DNA of 64,000 bases from Bacteroidota bacterium (lineage in GTDB: Bacteria; Bacteroidota; Bacteroidia; UBA7662; JAIXUI01). Shown here piece by piece: positions 37,614 through 46,617 of the stretch. The stretch spans positions 1 to 64,000 of the forward strand of contig JAIXUI010000015.1 of assembly GCA_027484125.1 (NCBI GenBank), in the 5' to 3' direction. Position 1 is the first letter of the stretch. The number at the start of each line of letters is the position of its first letter. The notes under the pieces were generated by a model. It searched no databases, was not told the origin of the DNA, and saw nothing but the letters and a program-made list of their open reading frames with translations. A program made the position numbers and the translations under genes.

Positions 37614-38588
37614 TTGAATAACAGTGCTGAAATTTTAGCCTTTGCTAGAAAGGCTTTGTACACCGAGGGTCAGGCAATCCTTGATTTAACGCAGTATTTG
37701 GACGAGGAGTTTTCCGGTGCTGTTATGTCAATGTTAAATTCTACTGGCAGAGTGGTTGTCACCGGTATTGGCAAAAGTGCCATCATTGGTCAGAAAATAG
37801 TAGCAACCTTCAACTCTACCGGCCAACCGGCTTTGTTTATGCACGCAGCAGACGCCATTCATGGCGACTTGGGCATGATACAGCCAGGTGATGTGGTCAT
37901 TGCACTGTCTCAAAGTGGGAACACTCCTGAAATCAAGGTCCTCATTCCTTTGATTAAAGCCTATGGTTATCCGGTAATTGCTATAACCGGAAATAAGTCA
38001 TCCTTCTTGGGATTGGAAGCGGATTTTGTTCTAAGCAGTACGATTTCTGAAGAAGCTTGCCCCTTGAATTTGGCGCCAACTACCAGCAGTACCGCCCAGT
38101 TGGCTTTAGGAGATGCATTGGCCATTTGTTTGATTCATCTGCGTGGATTTTCAGATGCAGATTTTGCACGCTTTCACCCGGGCGGTGCTCTGGGTAAAAA
38201 ATTGTATTTGCGTGTGGCTGATATTTCTCGTCATAATGCTTCACCAAAGGTGTCGGAAAATGCTGATTTAAAAGCAGTTATTCTTTCTATTTCTGAAGGG
38301 TTACTGGGTTGTACGGCGGTGGTGAATGAGCATAATAAACTGCTTGGAATTATTACTGATGGAGATATCCGAAGAACCATCAATCAAAATCTTCATCACC
38401 TTGTTCATGTTAAAGCGTCTGAAATGATGACTGTAAATCCTCTTACGGTGCGTCCTGATACCATGGCCACTGAAGCTTTGGAACTCATGAAATCCAAGGA
38501 CATTTCTCAGCTGGTTATAGAAGATGAAACAAGCCAATTCGCCGGAATTGTACACCTTCATGATTTAATTCGGGAAGGCTTTATTTAG
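37614..38588 (+). CDS. kdsD: Arabinose-5-phosphate isomerase (KpsF/GutQ family, SIS + CBS)
   Basis: VVTGIGKSAIIGQKIVATFNSTG, HPGGALGKKL, tandem CBS domains; TTG at 37614 preferred. Confidence 0.88.
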   Translation: MNNSAEILAFARKALYTEGQAILDLTQYLDEEFSGAVMSMLNSTGRVVVTGIGKSAIIGQKIVATFNSTGQPALFMHAADAIHGDLGMIQPGDVVIALSQSGNTPEIKVLIPLIKAYGYPVIAITGNKSSFLGLEADFVLSSTISEEACPLNLAPTTSSTAQLALGDALAICLIHLRGFSDADFARFHPGGALGKKLYLRVADISRHNASPKVSENADLKAVILSISEGLLGCTAVVNEHNKLLGIITDGDIRRTINQNLHHLVHVKASEMMTVNPLTVRPDTMATEALELMKSKDISQLVIEDETSQFAGIVHLHDLIREGFI

Positions 38589-38608
38589 TTGAGGTATATT
38601 TGCCGCTC

Positions 38609-39688
38609 ATGCAGCGAACGTATGTGGTGATTCTTGCCGGCGGGACAGGTTCCCGTCTTTGGCCTGCTAGCAAAGCTGCTAAGCCTAAGCAATTTCTCGA
38701 CCTTCTCGGTTTGGGACAGTCTATGTTGCAACTCACTTACCAACGTTTTGCCAAGTTTATTCCGGAAAAAAATATTCACATTGTTACCAATCGGCTTTAC
38801 ACCAAAATTGTAAAAGAGCAGCTTCCTTTTTTATCTGCAGAACAAATTATTACTGAACCAGTAAAGAAAAACACAGGGGCAGCGGTCGCCTACGCGATGT
38901 TTAAATTGAAACATCTTGATCCTGGATGTACTGTAATTCTTTCGCCTGGTGATAACATGGTGTTCGACTTGGATAACTTTCAGGTGGCCATGGAACAGGC
39001 CATTGCTTTTGTAAGGAAGCAAGATGTATTGCTTACGTTTGGGAAAAAGCCCCACCAGCCTGATACCACCACCGGTTACATCCAGTATGTAAATTCTGCT
39101 GAAGGTGTTGGGCATAAAGTGAAAACCTTTCTCGATAAACCAACCGCAGAATTAGCCAACACCTTGTTTCGGTCAGGTGAATTCTTACAATACACCGGCA
39201 CTTTCGTTTGGAAGCTGGAAGCTATTCTGAAAGCCTACCGTGAGGTAATGCCCGATTTGTACGAGGCATTCTCTGAAAATGAATCAGCAATCGGAACTCC
39301 CGATGAAAGCAAGGTTATGGAAAAGGTCTTTTCATTCGTTGAAAATGTCTCTTTTCGAGCCGGTGTTGTATATAAACTGCCAGAAAAGGTGAGGGTGATG
39401 CAAGCCAATTACCAATGGACCGACCTGACTTATTGGGAAGAAGTTTGGAAAGCACATGAGAAAGATTACGTCGGAAACGCTGTTTCAGGTAGAGATGTGC
39501 TGATGTACGATTCTTCTAATTGTTTGGTTCAGGTGCCAAGAGAAAAGTTGGTAATTATCAAGGATTTGGAAGATTATATCGTGGTTGATTCAGGCGATGT
39601 TTTATTGATTTGCCCTATTGCTAAGGAGGGTGAAGTTAAAAGTATCCTCGCCGCCTCCAGAAAAATCAAGATTGAAAAGTACCTATGA
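38609..39688 (+). CDS. manC: Mannose-1-phosphate guanylyltransferase
   Basis: VVILAGGTGSRLWPASKAAKPKQFLDL, TEPVKKNTGAA, FLDKP. Confidence 0.92.
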   Translation: MQRTYVVILAGGTGSRLWPASKAAKPKQFLDLLGLGQSMLQLTYQRFAKFIPEKNIHIVTNRLYTKIVKEQLPFLSAEQIITEPVKKNTGAAVAYAMFKLKHLDPGCTVILSPGDNMVFDLDNFQVAMEQAIAFVRKQDVLLTFGKKPHQPDTTTGYIQYVNSAEGVGHKVKTFLDKPTAELANTLFRSGEFLQYTGTFVWKLEAILKAYREVMPDLYEAFSENESAIGTPDESKVMEKVFSFVENVSFRAGVVYKLPEKVRVMQANYQWTDLTYWEEVWKAHEKDYVGNAVSGRDVLMYDSSNCLVQVPREKLVIIKDLEDYIVVDSGDVLLICPIAKEGEVKSILAASRKIKIEKYL

Positions 39689-40965
39689 AATTAGGGCTCT
39701 TTGCATTACTACTTCTTTCGGTCCAACTCACTTCCGGACAAAACTCCATCACTTATCGGTTTGGTAAAGAAAACAGGATGGTGCTAGACACCCTTCTTCC
39801 CGCCGGCACGGAGCGTTTTGTGCTCGAAATTCCAACGAAGTCTTACGGTGGAAGCCCATTAGCTTGGTTAAATGGTAAGCCAGTTGCAACCCGCTTAGTG
39901 AAACGTCAGGTAAATACTTTGCGTCCACCAGCGAACTGGAAGGAATTGTTGCTGTCGAATGTCGGGAAAACGGTTGAATTGGAGGTTGATGAAGGAAAAT
40001 CGAATCTGGTGAGTTATTCCGGCACCATAATGCCCCTTGATAAAGAGGCCAGCATTGTGATGCTTAAAACGGATCACCAGTCTTATGAATTTATTGATAT
40101 AAACAGAATAGTTCATTTTAACGGCCCAAACTTATTAACTGATTTCGTTCATGCTGAAAACCTTGGAGTAGTGGTAGAATTGCCTGAAATTATTCATGAT
40201 ACTCCATTGAAAATGAGCGTAGTATTATTGGAATCAGCAGCAAAATCCAATTTGGTATTGGATACCACACAAGAAAAACAATCACTCAGCTTACAAGCGA
40301 GTATTCGTTTGCCTTGGGTATTGCCTACACCTACAACCAAATTTTTGGAATTGGCCCTGCCCTCAGGCATCCTTCAAGTATCTGCAGATTCTTTGAAATT
40401 GAAGGAAGGGGAACAAACGGTGGTACTTACAGATAATTTTATTCGAGACACCACCGCCACACCATGGAAGTTAACCTTAAAAGGGCAAGATCCTTTTAAA
40501 CCTAACCCCTCTACTGACAGTTATCCGGTTTGGAGTTTATCGTATCAATGTGATCACGCAGATCTTTTTGAAGACTTAACTGTTATCCCCAAATCTTACG
40601 ATTGGGGAGTTTCAAGTTTAGAAAAAAATGTATTAGAACTTACCCGAACAAAACGGTCAGTTTATGCTACCGAGCCCGTTTTGACTTGCCAATCTTATAA
40701 GTCAAAGTTTAAATATCAGGGTAAAAAATACGAACTGTTTGAGGTAAGCGGCTACGTGCTGCTAAGGAACACGGAATCAGAACCATCAACATTACTTCTT
40801 GAAAAAAGAGCCATCTATGACAAGTCGATGTTGGCCATAATGAAACCGGAAGAGGAAGCTGGAATGGTAGAATGGGCCATTCAGGAGTCCGTTACTATAC
40901 CATCAAAAAGCACTGTTCAGGTTCCATTCCGTTATTATTTGCTCAAGCCATTGGAAGTTCGGTAA
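39685..40965 (+). CDS. Secreted hypothetical protein overlapping manC by 4 bp
   Basis: Signal peptide MKLGLFALLLLSVQLTSGQ; beta-rich; no family assigned. Confidence 0.7.
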   Translation: MKLGLFALLLLSVQLTSGQNSITYRFGKENRMVLDTLLPAGTERFVLEIPTKSYGGSPLAWLNGKPVATRLVKRQVNTLRPPANWKELLLSNVGKTVELEVDEGKSNLVSYSGTIMPLDKEASIVMLKTDHQSYEFIDINRIVHFNGPNLLTDFVHAENLGVVVELPEIIHDTPLKMSVVLLESAAKSNLVLDTTQEKQSLSLQASIRLPWVLPTPTTKFLELALPSGILQVSADSLKLKEGEQTVVLTDNFIRDTTATPWKLTLKGQDPFKPNPSTDSYPVWSLSYQCDHADLFEDLTVIPKSYDWGVSSLEKNVLELTRTKRSVYATEPVLTCQSYKSKFKYQGKKYELFEVSGYVLLRNTESEPSTLLLEKRAIYDKSMLAIMKPEEEAGMVEWAIQESVTIPSKSTVQVPFRYYLLKPLEVR

Positions 40966-43148
40966 GGCCTTAAAGCGTTTAATACCACACTTAATGAACT
41001 CATAGCCATAGCAGCTCCAGCCCACATGGGATTAAATGATAAACCCCAGGGCACCAACACGCCTGCGGCTAGAGGAATAGCTAAAACATTATAACCGAAA
41101 GCCCAACCAAGGTTTTGCTTGATTCTGCTCATAACTGCTGAAGCATGATCGATGGCAATATCTAGCAACCTTAATTGATCGCCATTGATAACAATATCGG
41201 CACTTTCTTTAGCCAAATCTGCTCCTTTACCAATTGCAACGCTTACTTGTGCCAACGCCAGCGCTTCGGAATCGTTAATGCCATCACCAACCATCCCAAC
41301 CACCTGCTTAGGATGTTTCTTTTGATAGGCTCGCAGGTGTTCTGCTTTTCCTGAAGGACTCACCTCTGCAATAATCGCTTCAGGTTCAATGCCTAATATC
41401 GCCGCGATGGGCTGGTTGTTGACGAGTTTATCTCCACTGAGCAAATTAATTTCAATGTTTTTTGAACGAAGTCGCTGAATCACTTCTTTGGCGTCTTCCT
41501 TTAGCGTATCACGAAGTTTGATAAGCCCCACCACTTTCTTTTCTATACAAAACCAGACTTCCTGACTATCCTGCTGATGGATAAAGTTGGAAGGGAATTC
41601 TGCCTGCTGACTACTCATAAGAGACTGACTTCCCGCGAGTAGGAGCGAGTCTTGCCATCTTCCCCAAGTACCGGCTCCTGGTATACTCTCTGCATGTTCC
41701 GGTACGATTTCTTCTATTCCTTGCTGTTGCCAATGTTTAGCAATAGAAGCAGCCAAAGGATGATTGGATCGTGTTAAAAGCCCCAAAAACGCAGCCCTCA
41801 GTTTCTTTTTGTCCCAATTGTCTATTTCCCACCATTCTTCCTGAATCACGCTGGCATTTCCGGTGGTCAAGGTTCCGGTTTTATCGAGGAAGAGAAAATT
41901 GATTTTCGAAGCACGCTCTAATACTTCTGCATTTCGAATTAAAATGCCGAGTTCCGCAGCTTTTCCTAATCCAGTCATCAAGGCAGTTGGTGTGGCTAAC
42001 CCGAGTGCGCATGGACAGGCCACAACGAGTATGGAAAGAAAGGCATTTAGCCCGTTACTCCATCCTGCTTCGCCACCAAAAAATCCCCATAATAAACCTG
42101 CAGAAACAGCAATCAGTACCACCATGGGTACAAACCAACGTGCGATTTTATCTGCAAGTTTTTGTACAGGAGCCTTAGAGTTTTGTGCTTCTTTTACCCG
42201 ACGTATTAAATGAGCTAATCGAGTATTTTCGCCTGTTGCTGAGGCAATCATGGTGAAAGTAATCTTCCCATTTAAGGTTCCAGCCCAGAGCTGTTCACCT
42301 TTAAGTCGGGTTACAGGAATTGACTCTCCAGTTAATAATTGTTCGTCAATGAGTGCTTCTTCCTCTATCAGCCAGCCATCGGCAGGTAGTTTGTCGCCAG
42401 CCTTTATTCTAACACGCATTCCAGCTTCCAGTTGGTAAGCAGGCATCAAACGCACTTTCCCTGCTTCATCAATTACTTCTACCTCTGCTTGTTGCAGTTG
42501 CATTAACTGCTGAATAGACTTAGAACTTGACAAGCGCGCCTTTTCTTCCAGCCATTTGCCGGTTAAAACGAAAGCCACAACAACACTGGCGCTCTCGAAA
42601 TACAAATTTGGGTGGTGGACTGAGGAAAGCAGGGTGTAAAAGCTGTAAAGCCAGGAAATTCCTGCACTTAATGCTACCAATAAATCCATGCCCGGGTTTG
42701 CATGTTTCAACTGCTGCGTGGCATTTTTAAAAAAATGTTTACCCAGTACACCAACCACTAAAAGGCTGGTAAAGGCAGAAATCCAAAATCCGGGTTCCCA
42801 GTGCATCCAAAACATGCCCAACAAAAAGGGAGGAATGCTGATTGTCAAGGAAGCAATGGCTTTTCTTTTGGAATGAGCAAGTTCTTTCTCTCTGAAGTTT
42901 AACTCTTCCTGAAGTGTATTACCACCTTTTTGAGGCAGCAACATGCCGTAACCCAATTGTTGAATCGCCGCTTGAATTTTCTCAGGACTGATGGTTTCAG
43001 GAGCAAACTTAACCTGCAAAGCATGGTCGCTGAAATTGACATGCGCTTCTGTGATTCCGAGTGTATTTTTCAGAAGAGATTCAATACTGCCGGCACAAGA
43101 TACACAACTCATCCCGGTCAGCGGGTATCTGGCATTGACTTCTAGCAT
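40935..43148 (-). CDS. copA: Copper-translocating P1B-type ATPase
   Basis: HMA GMSCVSCAGSIES, ACPCALGLATP, FLDKTGTLTTG, GDGINDSEAL. Confidence 0.93.
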   Translation of the reverse strand: MLEVNARYPLTGMSCVSCAGSIESLLKNTLGITEAHVNFSDHALQVKFAPETISPEKIQAAIQQLGYGMLLPQKGGNTLQEELNFREKELAHSKRKAIASLTISIPPFLLGMFWMHWEPGFWISAFTSLLVVGVLGKHFFKNATQQLKHANPGMDLLVALSAGISWLYSFYTLLSSVHHPNLYFESASVVVAFVLTGKWLEEKARLSSSKSIQQLMQLQQAEVEVIDEAGKVRLMPAYQLEAGMRVRIKAGDKLPADGWLIEEEALIDEQLLTGESIPVTRLKGEQLWAGTLNGKITFTMIASATGENTRLAHLIRRVKEAQNSKAPVQKLADKIARWFVPMVVLIAVSAGLLWGFFGGEAGWSNGLNAFLSILVVACPCALGLATPTALMTGLGKAAELGILIRNAEVLERASKINFLFLDKTGTLTTGNASVIQEEWWEIDNWDKKKLRAAFLGLLTRSNHPLAASIAKHWQQQGIEEIVPEHAESIPGAGTWGRWQDSLLLAGSQSLMSSQQAEFPSNFIHQQDSQEVWFCIEKKVVGLIKLRDTLKEDAKEVIQRLRSKNIEINLLSGDKLVNNQPIAAILGIEPEAIIAEVSPSGKAEHLRAYQKKHPKQVVGMVGDGINDSEALALAQVSVAIGKGADLAKESADIVINGDQLRLLDIAIDHASAVMSRIKQNLGWAFGYNVLAIPLAAGVLVPWGLSFNPMWAGAAMAMSSLSVVLNALRPYRTSNGLSK

Positions 43149-43174
43149 ATAGGCAATACCTTAGTTAGGGGTAT

Positions 43175-43465
43175 TTAGTTTCTTTCTTCTTGAAAGAGAT
43201 GTTTATCCGCGATAAAAGTTCCAAAAGGAAGGAGGGAAGCTATCATAGCAAGAAAGGCCCATTTGAACGATTTATGGCCTTTTAATAAGAAAAACAAGAC
43301 CCACATGCTGTAACCAATAAACAACGCTCCATGAGCAGATCCAACAATGTAGTTAGGCTCTTTGATTCCGAGTTTGTACTTGATAGGCATGGTGATTGCA
43401 AACAGCAAATAACTCACCCCTTCTGCTAGGGCGAGTTTTCGGAAATAGGCCATCGAACGTTTCAT
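43175..43465 (-). CDS. DUF3817 domain membrane protein
   Basis: FRKLALAEGVSYLLFAITMPIKYKLG... VGSAHGALFIGY. Confidence 0.87.
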   Translation of the reverse strand: MKRSMAYFRKLALAEGVSYLLFAITMPIKYKLGIKEPNYIVGSAHGALFIGYSMWVLFFLLKGHKSFKWAFLAMIASLLPFGTFIADKHLFQEERN

Positions 43466-43495
43466 TGTCGCAAAAATCCTATATTCGCTTCATAC

Positions 43496-44011
43496 ATGAA
43501 ACTCTTTACCGGAATTGTACAGAAGCAAATAGTGTTCATCACCCTTGCTATGTTTCTTTGGGAAATGTTAGTGGTGCTTTTGGGTTGGGGAAACACAAGT
43601 GGTGGGGTATATGGTCCATTAATGAACAATGTATTCCTGGTCTTTGGGCTTATATTAGCCTTGATTAAAATTAAGAATTTTGAAAAGCGAGTAATTGTCA
43701 GCTTCAAACTAATGATTTTTAACGCATTGATAATTGTACTTTTAATCAGTGTTACTTATACTTTAGGTACAATAATGCTCTATCATTTAGCTATACCTGA
43801 TTATGTACAAACATTGGTTCAAGAAAAGATGAATTTAATGCTTGCTGATTCTTCCGTTTCAGAAGAAAAAATTCAAACAGAAATAGCAGCAATTCATAAA
43901 CGGTTCAGCGTAGAAGGCCTGTTTATTAGAAATTTCATAGTAACCATCGGTACCGGACTCATTTCATCATTGGTACTTTGCGGTGTTTTTTCTCAGAAAA
44001 GTGTGGCTTAA
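43496..44011 (+). CDS. DUF4199-like membrane protein
   Basis: Four predicted TM segments; arrangement typical of Bacteroidota DUF4199. Confidence 0.65.
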   Translation: MKLFTGIVQKQIVFITLAMFLWEMLVVLLGWGNTSGGVYGPLMNNVFLVFGLILALIKIKNFEKRVIVSFKLMIFNALIIVLLISVTYTLGTIMLYHLAIPDYVQTLVQEKMNLMLADSSVSEEKIQTEIAAIHKRFSVEGLFIRNFIVTIGTGLISSLVLCGVFSQKSVA

Positions 44012-44020
44012 CTTCGCCTC

Positions 44021-44464
44021 ATGAACGACCCGGTAACGCCTAGAACCGACGGACTCGCTAACCTCGGACAGCGTGTGGTAGCTTTTCTCATCGATGCGTT
44101 GATAGTTTCCTTAGTTTCCAGATTCATCATGGTGAAGCTCAATATCAAAGTGGACGACGCTGATGCTATTGAAAAGTTCTCAGAAGGCGGTTTGCTGAAT
44201 TTATTGATTCATTGGCTGTATTTCGCAGGAATGGAATCCAGCACATACCGTGCGACCCTAGGTAAATTATCGATGGGTATGTATGTAGGTACATTGAAGA
44301 ATCATCCACTCACTTTCGCAAAAGCTACAGGACGATACTTTGGTAAAATTCTTTCTACCATCTTGTTCGGTTTAGGTTTTATTATGGCCGCTTTCAACGA
44401 CCATGTTCAAACTTTACACGACAAACTATCAGGGACTCTGGTGTTTGTAAAACAGCAGGATTAA
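44021..44464 (+). CDS. RDD family membrane protein
   Basis: LGQRVVAFLIDALIVSLVSRF ... ATLGKLSMGMYV ... LHDKLSGTLV. Confidence 0.87.
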   Translation: MNDPVTPRTDGLANLGQRVVAFLIDALIVSLVSRFIMVKLNIKVDDADAIEKFSEGGLLNLLIHWLYFAGMESSTYRATLGKLSMGMYVGTLKNHPLTFAKATGRYFGKILSTILFGLGFIMAAFNDHVQTLHDKLSGTLVFVKQQD

Positions 44465-44527
44465 TCTTTCAATTTCGGCAAAACCCCACCTAAAAGGGGT
44501 TAGCTTTGCATCCCGTACAACAATCTC

Positions 44528-46156
44528 ATGTCAACTGTTAAACATGTTTTTGTGACGGGTGGAGTTACTTCGTCACTAGGAAAGGGCATCATCGCCGCAT
44601 CTCTTGCCCGTTTGCTTCAAGCGAGAGGCTATTCGGTCACCATACAAAAATTTGACCCTTACTTAAACATTGATCCTGGAACGCTCAATCCGTATGAGCA
44701 TGGAGAGTGTTTCGTAACAGATGACGGCGCAGAAACCGATTTAGATCTTGGGCATTATGAGCGCTTTCTTGATGTGCCAACTTCACAAGCGAATAACGTA
44801 ACCACCGGACGAGTTTATCTCAGCGTAATCGAAAAAGAGCGTCAAGGGAATTATCTCGGAAAGACAGTTCAGGTGGTTCCACATATCACCGATGAAATTA
44901 AGCAGCGATATCAAACGCTGGGAAAGTCAGGGCGTTATGATATCATCATTACCGAGCTTGGTGGTACTGTAGGCGATATTGAGTCACTGCCATATATCGA
45001 ATCATTGCGTCAGTTGAAATATGAGTTGGGTGATTCCAACTGTGTGGTTGTTCACTTAACCCTTATTCCTTATTTATCCGCAGCCGGTGAGCTGAAAACC
45101 AAACCTACCCAACATTCTGTAAAGGCGCTACTTGAGCTCGGCATTCAACCCGATATCTTGGTTTGTAGAACAGAGCATCCATTGCCCAAAGAAATGCGTA
45201 AGAAAATCGGATTGTTCTGCAATGTAAACCACAATGCGGTGATTGAAGCGCGTGATGCAGAATCTATCTATGACGTGCCGTTGTTGATGCAACAAGAACA
45301 ACTTGACCGTATAGTTTTAGCTAAGTTGAAGCTCTCCACCAGGCAAGACCCAGATTTATCAACTTGGAAAGACTTTTTATTCAGACTGAAAAATCCGCAA
45401 TCAGAAATCAACATTGGATTGGTAGGCAAGTATGTAGAATTGAAAGATGCCTACAAATCAATTGCTGAAGCTTTTGTTCATGCTGGTGCAGCTAATAATT
45501 TGAAAGTCAATATTAAATGGATACACTCTGAGCATTTAACCAGAAATAATGCTCAAGAGAAAATTAAAGGGTTGGATGGAATTTTGGTTGCGCCCGGCTT
45601 CGGACAGCGAGGATTAGAAGGTAAGCTTGAAGCCATCCGTTATGTAAGAGAGAAAAACATTCCATTTTTAGGCATTTGCCTCGGTATGCAGTGTGCTGTT
45701 ATCGAATATGCCCGCCATGTACTCCGTTGGAATGGAGCAAATTCTACTGAGATGGATCCGGAAACGCTTTATCCAGTCATCGATTTGATGGAAGGGCAGA
45801 AGAACATCACCAAAATGGGGGGAACCATGCGTTTAGGTGCGTACGATTGTCAGCTCAAACCGGAGAGTAAATTGGCTGAAATCTACCAGAGCTCAGAGAT
45901 TACCGAGCGTCATCGCCACCGTTATGAGTTCAACAACAAATACTTAAAAAGCTTCGAACAAGCCGGTCTGGTGTTTTCCGGTTTGAATCCATTAACGGGT
46001 TTGGTAGAAACCATTGAACTGCCCAATCACCCTTGGTTCGTAGGTGTGCAGTACCATCCAGAGTATAAAAGTACCGTTAGCAAACCGCATCCTTTGTTCG
46101 TAGGCTTTGTAAAAGCCTGTTTCGAGCATAAGGAGGCGGAAAAGAAACCCAATTAA
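44528..46156 (+). CDS. pyrG: CTP synthase
   Basis: [15 protein letters not shown]; glutaminase [32 protein letters not shown]. Confidence 0.98.
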   Translation: MSTVKHVFVTGGVTSSLGKGIIAASLARLLQARGYSVTIQKFDPYLNIDPGTLNPYEHGECFVTDDGAETDLDLGHYERFLDVPTSQANNVTTGRVYLSVIEKERQGNYLGKTVQVVPHITDEIKQRYQTLGKSGRYDIIITELGGTVGDIESLPYIESLRQLKYELGDSNCVVVHLTLIPYLSAAGELKTKPTQHSVKALLELGIQPDILVCRTEHPLPKEMRKKIGLFCNVNHNAVIEARDAESIYDVPLLMQQEQLDRIVLAKLKLSTRQDPDLSTWKDFLFRLKNPQSEINIGLVGKYVELKDAYKSIAEAFVHAGAANNLKVNIKWIHSEHLTRNNAQEKIKGLDGILVAPGFGQRGLEGKLEAIRYVREKNIPFLGICLGMQCAVIEYARHVLRWNGANSTEMDPETLYPVIDLMEGQKNITKMGGTMRLGAYDCQLKPESKLAEIYQSSEITERHRHRYEFNNKYLKSFEQAGLVFSGLNPLTGLVETIELPNHPWFVGVQYHPEYKSTVSKPHPLFVGFVKACFEHKEAEKKPN

Positions 46157-46617
46157 CGAATTAAGGCATCCAGCTGGGCCTCTGAATACCCCACTGACTT
46201 GAGTGTTTTATTGTCAGCACGACGGTAAACCAAATAGAGGCCTTCTTTTTCGAGGTAATATGCATCTACGCCTTGTTTTTGGTAGTGTGCCAAAGTGGCT
46301 TCTGCTTCTTCCAAAGATTTGCAAGCTTTACTCATGTTAGAGCGCTGAACCTCATTAAACAGCGCTTCAAACTTATTTCCTAAACCAAATTCTAAAACAG
46401 CTCCGGAAAGTACGTACTGCAAATCGCAAAGTGCATCGGCAATACCTGTAAGGTCCTTTTCGGCAATGGCAACTTCGAGTTCTTTTAGCTCTTCTGACAA
46501 AAGCGCTACCCTGAGCTGGCAACGTTTATCGTCCGGAATGGCGGGATTTGCTACCACGGGGTGTCCAAAAAGACGGTGAAATGCGGCTACAGCCTCTAAA
46601 GTTTCTGGTGTTTTCAT
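46153..46617 (-). CDS. MazG-like nucleoside triphosphate pyrophosphohydrolase family protein
   Basis: [37 protein letters not shown] metal-binding pattern. Confidence 0.85.
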   Translation of the reverse strand: MKTPETLEAVAAFHRLFGHPVVANPAIPDDKRCQLRVALLSEELKELEVAIAEKDLTGIADALCDLQYVLSGAVLEFGLGNKFEALFNEVQRSNMSKACKSLEEAEATLAHYQKQGVDAYYLEKEGLYLVYRRADNKTLKSVGYSEAQLDALIR

